Part shown: piece by piece, positions 1 through 6,076 of the stretch
Layout: each line of letters starts with the position of its first letter
Numbering within the stretch: the first letter of the stretch is position 1
Origin: an uncultured Clostridia bacterium
GTDB lineage: Bacteria > Bacillota_A > Clostridia > TANB77 > CAG-508
Reading direction: 5' to 3'
NCBI GenBank assembly: GCA_944388685.1
Contig: CALXJS010000072.1
Span: 1-7,039 of the forward strand
Length of the DNA: 7,039 bases
Program-made: the position numbers and the translations under genes
Notes under the pieces: model-generated
Database searches by the model: none
What the model was told of the DNA's origin: nothing
The model's input: only the letters and a program-made list of their open reading frames with translations

Positions 1-10
1 GAAAGGAGTT

Positions 11-58
11 GCTTTGCTACAAAGCTAAAGCTTATGTTACTACCGGCATAGCCGGTAG
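11..58. repeat. Tandem small hairpins at window edge, possible end of a REP-like or IS200/IS605-like element
   Basis: Two perfect hairpins lie side by side. The first is GCTTTG/CAAAGC (11-16 and 20-25) with a 3-nt loop. The second is CTACCGGC/GCCGGTAG (40-47 and 51-58) with a 3-nt ATA loop. The second stem is strikingly GC-rich for this AT-rich DNA. Neither hairpin is followed by a run of T on either strand, so they do not look like intrinsic terminators. The second hairpin is joined directly to the 3' end of the broken pilin-like gene. Short GC-rich hairpins of this kind are typical of REP sequences and of the ends of IS200/IS605-type elements, but no transposase is visible here. The assignment to a mobile element is inference. 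Confidence 0.45.
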
Positions 59-100
59 ATTACTTATAATATTAAAATCTCCATTTTCCTCATAACTTCC
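32..100 (-). pseudogene. Out-of-frame 3' remnant of the pilin-like gene, running into the hairpin element
   Basis: Reading the minus strand from position 100 in the frame reached by skipping one C (position 101) gives GSYEENGDFNIISN and then LPAMPVVT, ending at a TAA at 32-34. In this pilin-like family, as I remember it, the acidic helix ending in ...LE-I/V-L is typically followed by GSY plus an acidic, Asn/Gly-rich segment. The skipped-base reading therefore restores the expected continuation. The last eight residues (LPAMPVVT) are encoded by the GC-rich hairpin and the bases next to it, so they look like added sequence rather than original pilin. This supports a single-base insertion plus truncation at about position 58. 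A sequencing error could also explain the extra base. Confidence 0.55.
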
Positions 101-299
101 GAAGTATTTCTAATTCTATCATTTCTTCGTCCTGTGATATAATCGTTTGATTTTTCGCAGTAGTTGCTTTTGTTAATATCCCATTTTCTCCTGTTAATGT
201 GCTAATTGTCACACCTGCTAAAATTAATAATACGATAATTGTAATAACCAATGCTATTAATGTAATACCTTTATTCTTTTGTTTTTCTATCTTTATCAT
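90..299 (-). CDS. Short type IV pilin-like (prepilin N-terminal domain) protein, probably frameshifted
   Basis: This 69-residue product carries a class III prepilin signal: a short basic leader (MIKIEKQKNKG), then the processing site after Gly11, then a long hydrophobic helix at about residues 12-34 (ITLIALVITIIVLLILAGVT). In the family, a prepilin peptidase cuts after the Gly, and the helix anchors the pilin or pseudopilin in the membrane before assembly into a filament or type II-like apparatus. The usual Glu5 of the mature protein is absent (mature start ITLIA), as is common in clostridial members of this group. After the helix comes the conserved-looking STLTGENGILTKATTAKNQT and an acidic helix. 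The protein then stops at a length well short of usual pilins. Codons after Leu66 look out of frame: from position 100 downward the next frame reads a family-like GSYEENGDF. The start is an ATG preceded by AAAGGGG (312-318) with a rather long 12-nt spacing. A good promoter lies about 80 nt upstream. It is probably a decayed or disrupted gene rather than a complete one. Confidence 0.75.
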   Translation of the reverse strand: MIKIEKQKNKGITLIALVITIIVLLILAGVTISTLTGENGILTKATTAKNQTIISQDEEMIELEILRKL

Positions 300-382
300 C
301 TCTCAAAAGTACCCCTTTCTTTTGTTTCTTCCCTCTTTACTTTACCCACAGTACAATACTCTAAGAAGATTTTTGTGCTTAA

Positions 383-411
383 ATTTTATCAATAAAACAT
401 TGCAAAGTCAA
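383..411 (-). promoter_or_regulatory. Sigma-A type promoter of the pilin-like gene
   Basis: On the minus strand there is TTGACT (406-411, five of six matches to the -35 consensus), a 17-nt spacer, and TAAAAT (383-388, five of six matches to the -10 consensus). A TG one base before the -10 box makes it an extended -10. Transcription would start near 376 and leave a leader of about 75-80 nt before the ATG at 299. A 10-bp perfect inverted repeat (392-401 and 425-434) brackets the -35 box and could be an operator. Confidence 0.6.
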
Positions 412-515
412 TAATAATGCACAAAATGTTTTATAAAAAAGTATATTAAAAAATTAAAAGCATTCTTGTTTTTGTGTCTTATTAAAAATCTAGAAAAAAC
501 CGATATATCAATGTA

Positions 516-539
516 AGGTAGCTTAAAATAAAGCTACCT
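516..539 (-). terminator. Hairpin downstream of the GH15 gene, probable transcription terminator
   Basis: There is a perfect 9-bp stem, AGGTAGCTT (516-524) with AAGCTACCT (531-539), and a 6-nt loop. It begins 25 nt beyond the GH15 stop codon, in the right place to end that transcript. It is not a textbook terminator: on the minus strand the six-T run comes about 16 nt after the stem (494-499). The plus strand also has a T run about 10 nt after the stem. It could be a weak terminator in both directions or simply a 3'-end stabilising hairpin. Confidence 0.5.
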
Positions 540-564
540 GTAATCGATATTTTTATACATAAAT

Positions 565-2526
565 TCATTTTTTTCCATACAATCTTTCCAATACAATAAT
601 AAACATTGCATGGCTCCAACCAAGTCCAATAACCCAAGTTGGTTTTAAAGTATTGTTATCAATTTGTTCTCCCAAGAAATCATGTTTTCCTGCAGTCTTT
701 ACGACAAAGTCAAATGTTTCTTTTGCTTTTTGTTTTTCTCCTGCATCTAAATAATATAAGGTCATCCATAAATTCGCTATCGGCCATGGATTTCCATTCA
801 TATAATGGTCTTGTTCAAATCTTTGATATCCACTTGTATATGTTCGGATGCTTAAGTTGATTTTTTCAATTGTATTAAGAACTTTTCTTTCTTTTGGTTC
901 AAACATATGGAATGGCTCTACTGCTCCCAACATACTAATATCCATTTTTTTGTCTTCTGTATTTCTTAAGTAAGAATTGGTTTCTTTTTCATACATATTT
1001 TCATTGACAAATTTTTTGATTTCTGTTTGTAAGTATTGTAATTCTTTTTCTGATTTTGATATTTTTTCTTCTTTTAATCTATTATTGTCAAATTCAGAAA
1101 CATTTTTATCTAATGCTTTATACATTTTCATGATACATTCAAAAGCAGAATAAATGCTTGCTAAAGAATATAGATGAATACCTTCATGCATTTCCCAAAT
1201 ATCATAACTAATATGTATCATGTCCTTGCTAGCGTAAAAACTTTTCTCAATTTCTTCTTTTACGATATCTCCACTTTGATCTTTTAATTTTAGCCATTGA
1301 TATATATATTTTTTTAAGAAGTCCACTGCTTTTTCACACATTTTCAAATTATCTTTTAAGAATTTCTCTGATTTTGTATATTGATAATGTTCATAGACTC
1401 CATATACCACACTTGCTGTTTCATCTATTTGATATCCCCAGCAAGGTGCTAGTTTTCCATCTGTAAAAAATCTTTGCTCCCACATTCCATTTTTGCTTTG
1501 TGTTATTTTGCAGAAGTTTTTATAAAATTTCTCTGTTTCTTTTTGCATGTTTAAAATATCCATTGCCTTTGTAATAAATACAGCATCTCTTGGCCAACAA
1601 TATGCATACCTTCCACACTTCGTAAAATATTCATCCACTTCTGGAGAAGCAATGATACCTCCTGTTTCTTGATTGGTTAACAAAGGAAATAATAAAATGG
1701 TTCTTTTATATATTTCAAAAATTCTTTCTTCATAACTATTTTGTGGTTCTTTTAATTCCAAACCATTATGTGCTTTTACATATTTTCTCCAATAACTTCT
1801 GGTTTGCACACATTCTTTATTTAAGTCTTTTCTTGTAATTCTATCAATTTCATCTTCTATTTCAGATACATTTTTGTTGTCATCTACCATCATACAAATT
1901 TCTATTATTTTCTTTTCATTTGGATGAATTACTCCTATTTCAAAACTAATACTTGAATCTTTTGACATTCCAATATAATCTTTATCATAAATTTCTGTTC
2001 TTTTTATTGTTTCTTTACTACCATGAATTTGATGTTTATGGACTTTATAATCCTTGGCAAATGTAGAAACTACAAAATCATGGGCATATTGATACATACC
2101 ATTATCTATCACTTTACAACTAACATGGTTATTTTCACTAGATAATAATTCTGCATGTATAAAGAATTCAATATCTAAATCGATTTTACCTTCATTTATA
2201 AATGTATATCTTTTTAATAATACATTATCTTCTCGTATTAATGCACAATCTGTTTGTAGCATTGTTAGATTAAAATACGTATTGGTTATTTCTGTATTTA
2301 AAACATTGGTATCTGTATCATAATATTGTTTATATACATTATTAATGTCCTCATGTAAATAAATTAAATCAGAATTATTTATCTTTACCCCTGTATGAAA
2401 GAAATTGATGTATTGTCTATTATCTTTTGAAGGAAAATATAGTCTTTGCAATTCTCCTTTTGCAGTATACGTTGCAAGCATTTTTTTATTTCCAATAATT
2501 GCTTCATTCAAATATTTATTTTCCAT
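565..2526 (-). CDS. Glycoside hydrolase family 15 protein (intracellular glucoamylase-like)
   Basis: This 653-aa protein is predicted to release glucose from the non-reducing ends of alpha-glucans or maltooligosaccharides by an inverting mechanism. Residues 1 to about 255 form the beta-sandwich-like N-terminal domain found in prokaryotic GH15 enzymes. From about 265 to the end is the (alpha/alpha)6-barrel catalytic domain. Visible catalytic-domain motifs are GGIIASPEVD (289-298), YCWPRDAVF (309-317), WGYQIDETA (363-371), SYDIWEMHEGIH (440-451) with Glu445 as likely general acid, NPWPIANLWM (579-588), and FLGEQID (617-623) with Glu620 as likely general base, followed by GWSHAM (636-641). Both catalytic glutamates are present and the length is normal for bacterial and archaeal members, so it should be active. 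There is no signal peptide or membrane segment, so it is cytoplasmic and more likely used on stored or imported glucan than on external starch. A charged insert (about 470-510) is not a known motif. The start is an ATG with GGAG (2536-2539) nine bases upstream. Substrate is uncertain: glucodextranase-, isomaltose- or trehalose-type activities also occur in GH15. Confidence 0.9.
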   Translation of the reverse strand: MENKYLNEAIIGNKKMLATYTAKGELQRLYFPSKDNRQYINFFHTGVKINNSDLIYLHEDINNVYKQYYDTDTNVLNTEITNTYFNLTMLQTDCALIREDNVLLKRYTFINEGKIDLDIEFFIHAELLSSENNHVSCKVIDNGMYQYAHDFVVSTFAKDYKVHKHQIHGSKETIKRTEIYDKDYIGMSKDSSISFEIGVIHPNEKKIIEICMMVDDNKNVSEIEDEIDRITRKDLNKECVQTRSYWRKYVKAHNGLELKEPQNSYEERIFEIYKRTILLFPLLTNQETGGIIASPEVDEYFTKCGRYAYCWPRDAVFITKAMDILNMQKETEKFYKNFCKITQSKNGMWEQRFFTDGKLAPCWGYQIDETASVVYGVYEHYQYTKSEKFLKDNLKMCEKAVDFLKKYIYQWLKLKDQSGDIVKEEIEKSFYASKDMIHISYDIWEMHEGIHLYSLASIYSAFECIMKMYKALDKNVSEFDNNRLKEEKISKSEKELQYLQTEIKKFVNENMYEKETNSYLRNTEDKKMDISMLGAVEPFHMFEPKERKVLNTIEKINLSIRTYTSGYQRFEQDHYMNGNPWPIANLWMTLYYLDAGEKQKAKETFDFVVKTAGKHDFLGEQIDNNTLKPTWVIGLGWSHAMFIIVLERLYGKK

Positions 2527-2587
2527 TTTTATTTTCTCCTTTTATCAATTATTTGTAACTTTCAAATTATTTTCCAACATATAAACT

Positions 2588-2713
2588 CATTTGGAAAAGA
2601 ATTAAATTTTGGCAAGGAAAATTTTATTTAAAAGGCAAGGGAGCGTATGTGTATACGTGACCGCATTTTAAATAGAATTTGACGTAGCCAAAATTGTAAT
2701 TATTTTTCAAATG
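2588..2713. repeat. 126-bp imperfect palindrome (MITE-like or dispersed hairpin element) between the GH15 and MBL genes
   Basis: The outer arms begin CATTTG (2588-2593) and end CAAATG (2708-2713), and they pair along most of their length. The outer 26-27 bases of each arm match at 24 of 27 positions, ending at AATTTTGGC (2605-2613) and GCCAAAATT (2687-2695). After an unpaired internal stretch, a second paired segment follows (AAATTTTATTTAAAA against a right arm with one change). At the centre is a small hairpin, CGTAT-GTGT-ATACG (2644-2657). GGCAAGG occurs twice in the left arm (2611-2617 and 2634-2640). The element ends exactly one base before the stop codon of the MBL gene. It has no coding capacity and no T run after either end, so it is not an intrinsic terminator. 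This fits a non-autonomous insertion element or a dispersed palindromic repeat, but copy number cannot be judged from one window. Confidence 0.75.
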
Positions 2714-4360
2714 CTATCCTTCAATGACATTTAGTATCTGCTTTTCTAAATCCTTAATTTTCTCATTAATTCTAAACATATCCTCATCTCTTAAAGTTTC
2801 GTCTTGTAAATCCTCATGTACACAAACTTCCATATCTTTTAATTCATCTTTCAATTTTCCTAATCTTTGTAGAATTTCTGATTTCATCGTTGGATTAATT
2901 TTTCTCTCAATTTTATGTGTCATAACAATTTCATCATTTAATTCATATGTTTCTCCAAATTCAGGAATCGTTACACCAATATTTGTTTCTGTTTCAATCT
3001 TATTTGCCAATACATCTTGTGATTCTGGTTCTCCATGCACCAAAAATATATGTTTTGGTTTTTTTATGTAAGAATAAATACTATTCATTAATAATTCTTG
3101 GTCAGCATGTCCAGAATATCCTTCTATGTATTCTATTCTAGCATTTACAGCAATTTCCTCTCCAAAAATCTTAACAGTCTTTGCACCATTTACAATACTA
3201 TATCCTAATGTTCCTGGTGCCTGATATCCAACAAAAAGAATGGTACTGTTTGGATTCCATAGATTATGTTTTAGATGATGTTTAATTCTTCCTACTTCAC
3301 ACATACCACTTGCAGATATAATAATACTTGGTGTTGGATCTTCATTTAATGCTTTTGATTCATCTGCTGTTCTTGTAAATTTTAAACCTGGAAATTCTAA
3401 AGGATTATCTCCTCTCATAATTTCTTCTTTTGTTTCTTCATCAAATAATTCTGTATTTTCTCTAAATACTTCTGTTGCGGATATAGCAAGTGGGCTATCG
3501 ACATATACTGGTACTTTCATCAATGTTTTATATTTTCTTCTAAATTCTTCATCATCACCATATTCATCTTTTAATTTATTGATTTCATATAGAATTTCTT
3601 GTGTTCTTCCTACTGCAAATGATGGAATAACAACTGTACCTCCATTATCCAATGTTTCTGATACCACATCAAGGAATATTTGTGCTTTTTCATCATTTCT
3701 CATATGTAATCTGCTTCCATATGTTGATTCCATAACAAGAAAATCTGTATCTTCTATCATAGTTGGTGGACTTAATAATGGTATATCATTATTTCCAATA
3801 TCTCCTGTAAAGACTGTTTTTGTTTCCTGTTCTCCTTCTTTTACCCATACCTCTATAATGCTTGACCCTAACATATGTCCTGCATCATTAAATCTTACAT
3901 GGATTTCTGGTGTAATTTCGATAATTTGATCATATTGTACTGGTTCAAAAATTTCCAAACATCTTGCTGCATCTTCTGCTGTATAAATTGGTTCTATTGG
4001 CTCTTCACCTTTTCTTTTTCTTTTTTTGTTTTTCCACTCTGCTTCTGTTTCTTGTATATGTCCACTATCTGGCAACATTAATGCACATAAATCACAAGTT
4101 GCTTTGTGTGCATATACTTTATTTTTAAATCCTTCATTATATAGTTTAGGTATTCTTCCTGAATGATCTATATGTGCATGTGTTAATAACATAAAGTCAA
4201 TTTCCGATGGATTAAATTCAAAGGCCTGACTGTTTTCCATTTCTTGTTCTGCTTTTCCTTGCCACATTCCACAATCTACTAAAAACTTTTTTCCTGCTCC
4301 TTCTACTAAAAAATTTGAGCCTGTTACTGTTCGAGCCGCTCCCAAAAATGTAACTTTCAT
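2714..4360 (-). CDS. MBL-fold/beta-CASP metallo-hydrolase, CPSF/YSH1-like RNA-processing nuclease
   Basis: This 548-aa protein is a predicted zinc-dependent cytoplasmic endoribonuclease. The metallo-beta-lactamase half has HAHIDH (61-66), the DAGHMLGS motif with His162, and the FTGD motif with Asp187 as metal ligands. The inserted beta-CASP domain starts at MESTYGSR (about 210-217), contains IISASGMCEVGRIKHHL (347-363), and is followed by the GYSGHAD motif with His418 and FLVHGE with His442. This is the layout of the CPSF73/YSH1-like bacterial group rather than of RNase J, which carries a separate C-terminal domain. The last 55 or so residues are a charged helical tail that looks like a dimerisation coiled coil. 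I chose the ATG at 4358-4360 because GGAGG (4366-4370) sits five bases upstream and the protein then starts directly with the first beta strand, MKVTFLGAARTVTGS. A TTG start at 4394-4396 would add 12 residues but has no SD sequence. All metal ligands are intact. The RNA target is unknown. Confidence 0.9.
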   Translation of the reverse strand: MKVTFLGAARTVTGSNFLVEGAGKKFLVDCGMWQGKAEQEMENSQAFEFNPSEIDFMLLTHAHIDHSGRIPKLYNEGFKNKVYAHKATCDLCALMLPDSGHIQETEAEWKNKKRKRKGEEPIEPIYTAEDAARCLEIFEPVQYDQIIEITPEIHVRFNDAGHMLGSSIIEVWVKEGEQETKTVFTGDIGNNDIPLLSPPTMIEDTDFLVMESTYGSRLHMRNDEKAQIFLDVVSETLDNGGTVVIPSFAVGRTQEILYEINKLKDEYGDDEEFRRKYKTLMKVPVYVDSPLAISATEVFRENTELFDEETKEEIMRGDNPLEFPGLKFTRTADESKALNEDPTPSIIISASGMCEVGRIKHHLKHNLWNPNSTILFVGYQAPGTLGYSIVNGAKTVKIFGEEIAVNARIEYIEGYSGHADQELLMNSIYSYIKKPKHIFLVHGEPESQDVLANKIETETNIGVTIPEFGETYELNDEIVMTHKIERKINPTMKSEILQRLGKLKDELKDMEVCVHEDLQDETLRDEDMFRINEKIKDLEKQILNVIEG

Positions 4361-4374
4361 AAAAACCTCCATTC

Positions 4375-4390
4375 GAGCATTCTTATGCTC
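4375..4390 (-). promoter_or_regulatory. Small hairpin in the leader just upstream of the MBL gene's ribosome binding site
   Basis: GAGCAT (4375-4380) and ATGCTC (4385-4390) form a perfect 6-bp stem with a 4-nt loop. It ends four bases before the GGAGG Shine-Dalgarno of the MBL gene. In the transcript the hairpin would sit directly against the ribosome landing site and could affect translation or RNA stability. Since the gene product is itself a predicted RNA nuclease, self-regulation is conceivable, but nothing here proves it. Confidence 0.35.
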
Positions 4391-4415
4391 TAGCAAAATT
4401 TAAATCACACTTCTT

Positions 4416-4445
4416 ATTGTAAGAATGAAAGAGTTTTTCTTGCAA
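4416..4445 (-). promoter_or_regulatory. Candidate sigma-A promoter for the MBL gene
   Basis: On the minus strand, TTGCAA (4440-4445, four of six -35 matches) is followed by an 18-nt spacer and TACAAT (4416-4421, five of six -10 matches). It lies in the gap after the unknown coiled-coil gene and would give a leader of about 50 nt. The -35 box falls inside the loop of a 9-bp perfect inverted repeat (4424-4432 and 4447-4455). That repeat overlaps the stop codon of the preceding gene and might help end its transcript, although no T run follows. Confidence 0.45.
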
Positions 4446-4453
4446 ATCTTTCA

Positions 4454-6037
4454 TTAATTAAAAACTTTTATTTTCTTATTTAATTTTATTTCTAAATCCT
4501 TTTTATTTATATTTCCAAAGTTCTCCATTTCTATTTTCTCTTCAAAAGCTTCTTCATCAAATAATTGTATATAAAACTTATCTTTTTCTTTTGTTAATTT
4601 TATATAGATTCCTTCTAATGATATAACACGTATATGAAATATATTTTTAAGTATTTCTTCATTTATATCCATATTATTCGATGCTATTAACATTACTTTT
4701 AGAGCTTGTGCCTTTTCTAGTAATATTTTTCTTACTTCTTTCATTTCTTTTTTTAATGATTTCACTTCATATATTTGCATATCTTCATTAAAAGGTAATA
4801 GACTATAATATCTAAATTCATATATTGCATCAATAATATCTGTCTTATTTTCAATTTTTTTAATATTTGCTTTATAACATCTTAAAAAGATTTTTTGTAG
4901 TTTTATCATTGATTCTTCTATTTCTTTTTCCAGATCCTCTATGTCTACCAATTTTAAATACTCGTATTTTTCTTCCATTTCTTTCTTATAGGCAACAAAC
5001 TTTTTGGGATTTAATAATCCGTTTAATTTTTCTAATTCCTGTATTTTTTCTTCTCTTTCTTGAATCATTAATTTAGACAAAATTCTAACACTAAATATTT
5101 TTTTCTTTAATGGTAATTTATCATTTCTTTTTATATATTCTTTTTGCAATAGATCTTTATTATTAATTGTTTCATCTATTATCTTTATTTCTTGTGCTAA
5201 TTTTCTTTTTTGTTTTGTAATCATCTCAATAAATTTTTCTCTATTATTTATTTTACTCAATTTTTCTTCTACTTCTTGTTTATCTTTTTCAAAAATTTCT
5301 TTTTCTTTCTGATTACATTTTATTTCCAATAATACAGACAATTTTCCAATAACTTTTAGAATTTCTTTTTGACTTTTGGTATCATATTTTTCTTCTAATT
5401 TCGTTTTGAATAATTCCATATAATCTATAATAAATTCTTTATTTTGAATCCATCGATCTAAAAAATCATATCCTAAAAGCATTCCTAGATTTTGATAAAT
5501 AACATTATGTGTAATGCTTTCAATTTCTCTAGAAATTGTTGTCCAAGAATATCCATTAAAATCTCTTAATGGTTCTACTGTATTTATATTATTTCCTATA
5601 TTAATTAAGTCTGATATTGTTTGACATATGATTGGATATTCTTCTTTTATAATTTCTTTTTGTTTATTAATTTTTGCAATACAATATAACAATTTTCTTT
5701 CTATTGGATAACAAATAATTCTTTTGTTCTCTTTGTCTACTAAAAAAGTTTTATCTCCTAAAATACTACTTTCATTTGAATGCATTTTACAAATATTAAT
5801 ACTTTCACAATCATTTTCAATAATTCTTATAAATTGTTTTGTATACTCTTCTTTTGTTTGTACATGTCTTTTTACTTTTTCATAATCCTTATAGGATGCT
5901 TCAATCTTGTATAAGATGTTAAGGAGAAGATTTTTTGCACTTTCATCAAAAGCTTTTTTTTCTAATATTATTTCAAGTTCATTGTTATAATCTTTTTTTA
6001 CAATTTTATTTAAGAACTTTTCTTTTTTCTTTTGCAT
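4454..6037 (-). CDS. Conserved-looking hypothetical protein, charged and coiled-coil rich
   Basis: I do not recognise this 527-aa protein. It is very rich in Lys, Glu and Ile, has no signal peptide or clear membrane helix, and should be cytoplasmic. Residues about 1-75 are basic and helical. A mixed region (about 80-200) contains IICYPIERKLLYCIAKI, a Trp-containing segment GYSWTTISREIESITHNVIYQN, and LGYDFLDRWI. Residues about 235-390 look like two long helices separated by a turn around NDKLPLKKKIFSV (about 305-317), suggesting an antiparallel coiled-coil hairpin. The C-terminal 60 residues look like a small beta-containing domain (HIRVISLEGIYIKLTKEKDKFYIQLF). I see no Walker motif, zinc ligand cluster or nuclease motif. 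I chose the ATG at 6035-6037 because AAAGGAG ends six bases upstream. An upstream ATG at 6056-6058 adds seven residues and has a weaker GAAGGG. It lies 39 nt after the ftsK stop on the same strand, so it is probably cotranscribed with ftsK. A role in chromosome handling or division would be pure inference from that. Confidence 0.7.
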   Translation of the reverse strand: MQKKKEKFLNKIVKKDYNNELEIILEKKAFDESAKNLLLNILYKIEASYKDYEKVKRHVQTKEEYTKQFIRIIENDCESINICKMHSNESSILGDKTFLVDKENKRIICYPIERKLLYCIAKINKQKEIIKEEYPIICQTISDLINIGNNINTVEPLRDFNGYSWTTISREIESITHNVIYQNLGMLLGYDFLDRWIQNKEFIIDYMELFKTKLEEKYDTKSQKEILKVIGKLSVLLEIKCNQKEKEIFEKDKQEVEEKLSKINNREKFIEMITKQKRKLAQEIKIIDETINNKDLLQKEYIKRNDKLPLKKKIFSVRILSKLMIQEREEKIQELEKLNGLLNPKKFVAYKKEMEEKYEYLKLVDIEDLEKEIEESMIKLQKIFLRCYKANIKKIENKTDIIDAIYEFRYYSLLPFNEDMQIYEVKSLKKEMKEVRKILLEKAQALKVMLIASNNMDINEEILKNIFHIRVISLEGIYIKLTKEKDKFYIQLFDEEAFEEKIEMENFGNINKKDLEIKLNKKIKVFN

Positions 6038-6076
6038 AATCTTCTCCTTTCTTATCATTATTCTTTTCCCTTCTCT

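Noticed and set aside
199..414. Plus-strand open frame of 71 codons over the pilin-like gene and its upstream region
   Set aside because: It is antisense to the pilin-like leader, which has clear family features, and has low-complexity Phe/Leu/Ile content with no supporting ribosome binding site.
2548..2577. Possible promoter for the GH15 gene (TTGGAA, 18-nt spacer, AATAAT on the minus strand)
   Set aside because: It has only four of six -35 matches and would place the transcription start almost on the Shine-Dalgarno sequence. The region is so AT-rich that such matches are expected by chance. GH15 may have its own promoter here, but I cannot fix it.
2446..2631. Plus-strand 61-codon frame over the GH15 start and the palindrome
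   Set aside because: It is Phe/Ile/Cys-rich noise antisense to the GH15 N terminus and runs into the palindrome. There is no promoter or ribosome binding site evidence.
2588..2713. The 126-bp palindrome as an intrinsic terminator of the MBL gene
   Set aside because: The stem is far too long and AT-rich, with internal loops, and neither side is followed by a T run.
2724..4081. Several plus-strand open frames (64-116 codons) inside the MBL gene
   Set aside because: They are shadows of a strongly conserved minus-strand gene in AT-rich DNA. Their translations are Ser/Phe/Cys/Ile-rich and resemble no family I know.
4361..4396. Upstream TTG or ATG start that extends the MBL protein by 12 or 4 residues
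   Set aside because: Neither has a Shine-Dalgarno sequence. The extension covers a leader hairpin and the real ribosome binding site GGAGG, and the family begins with the MKVTFLGA strand.
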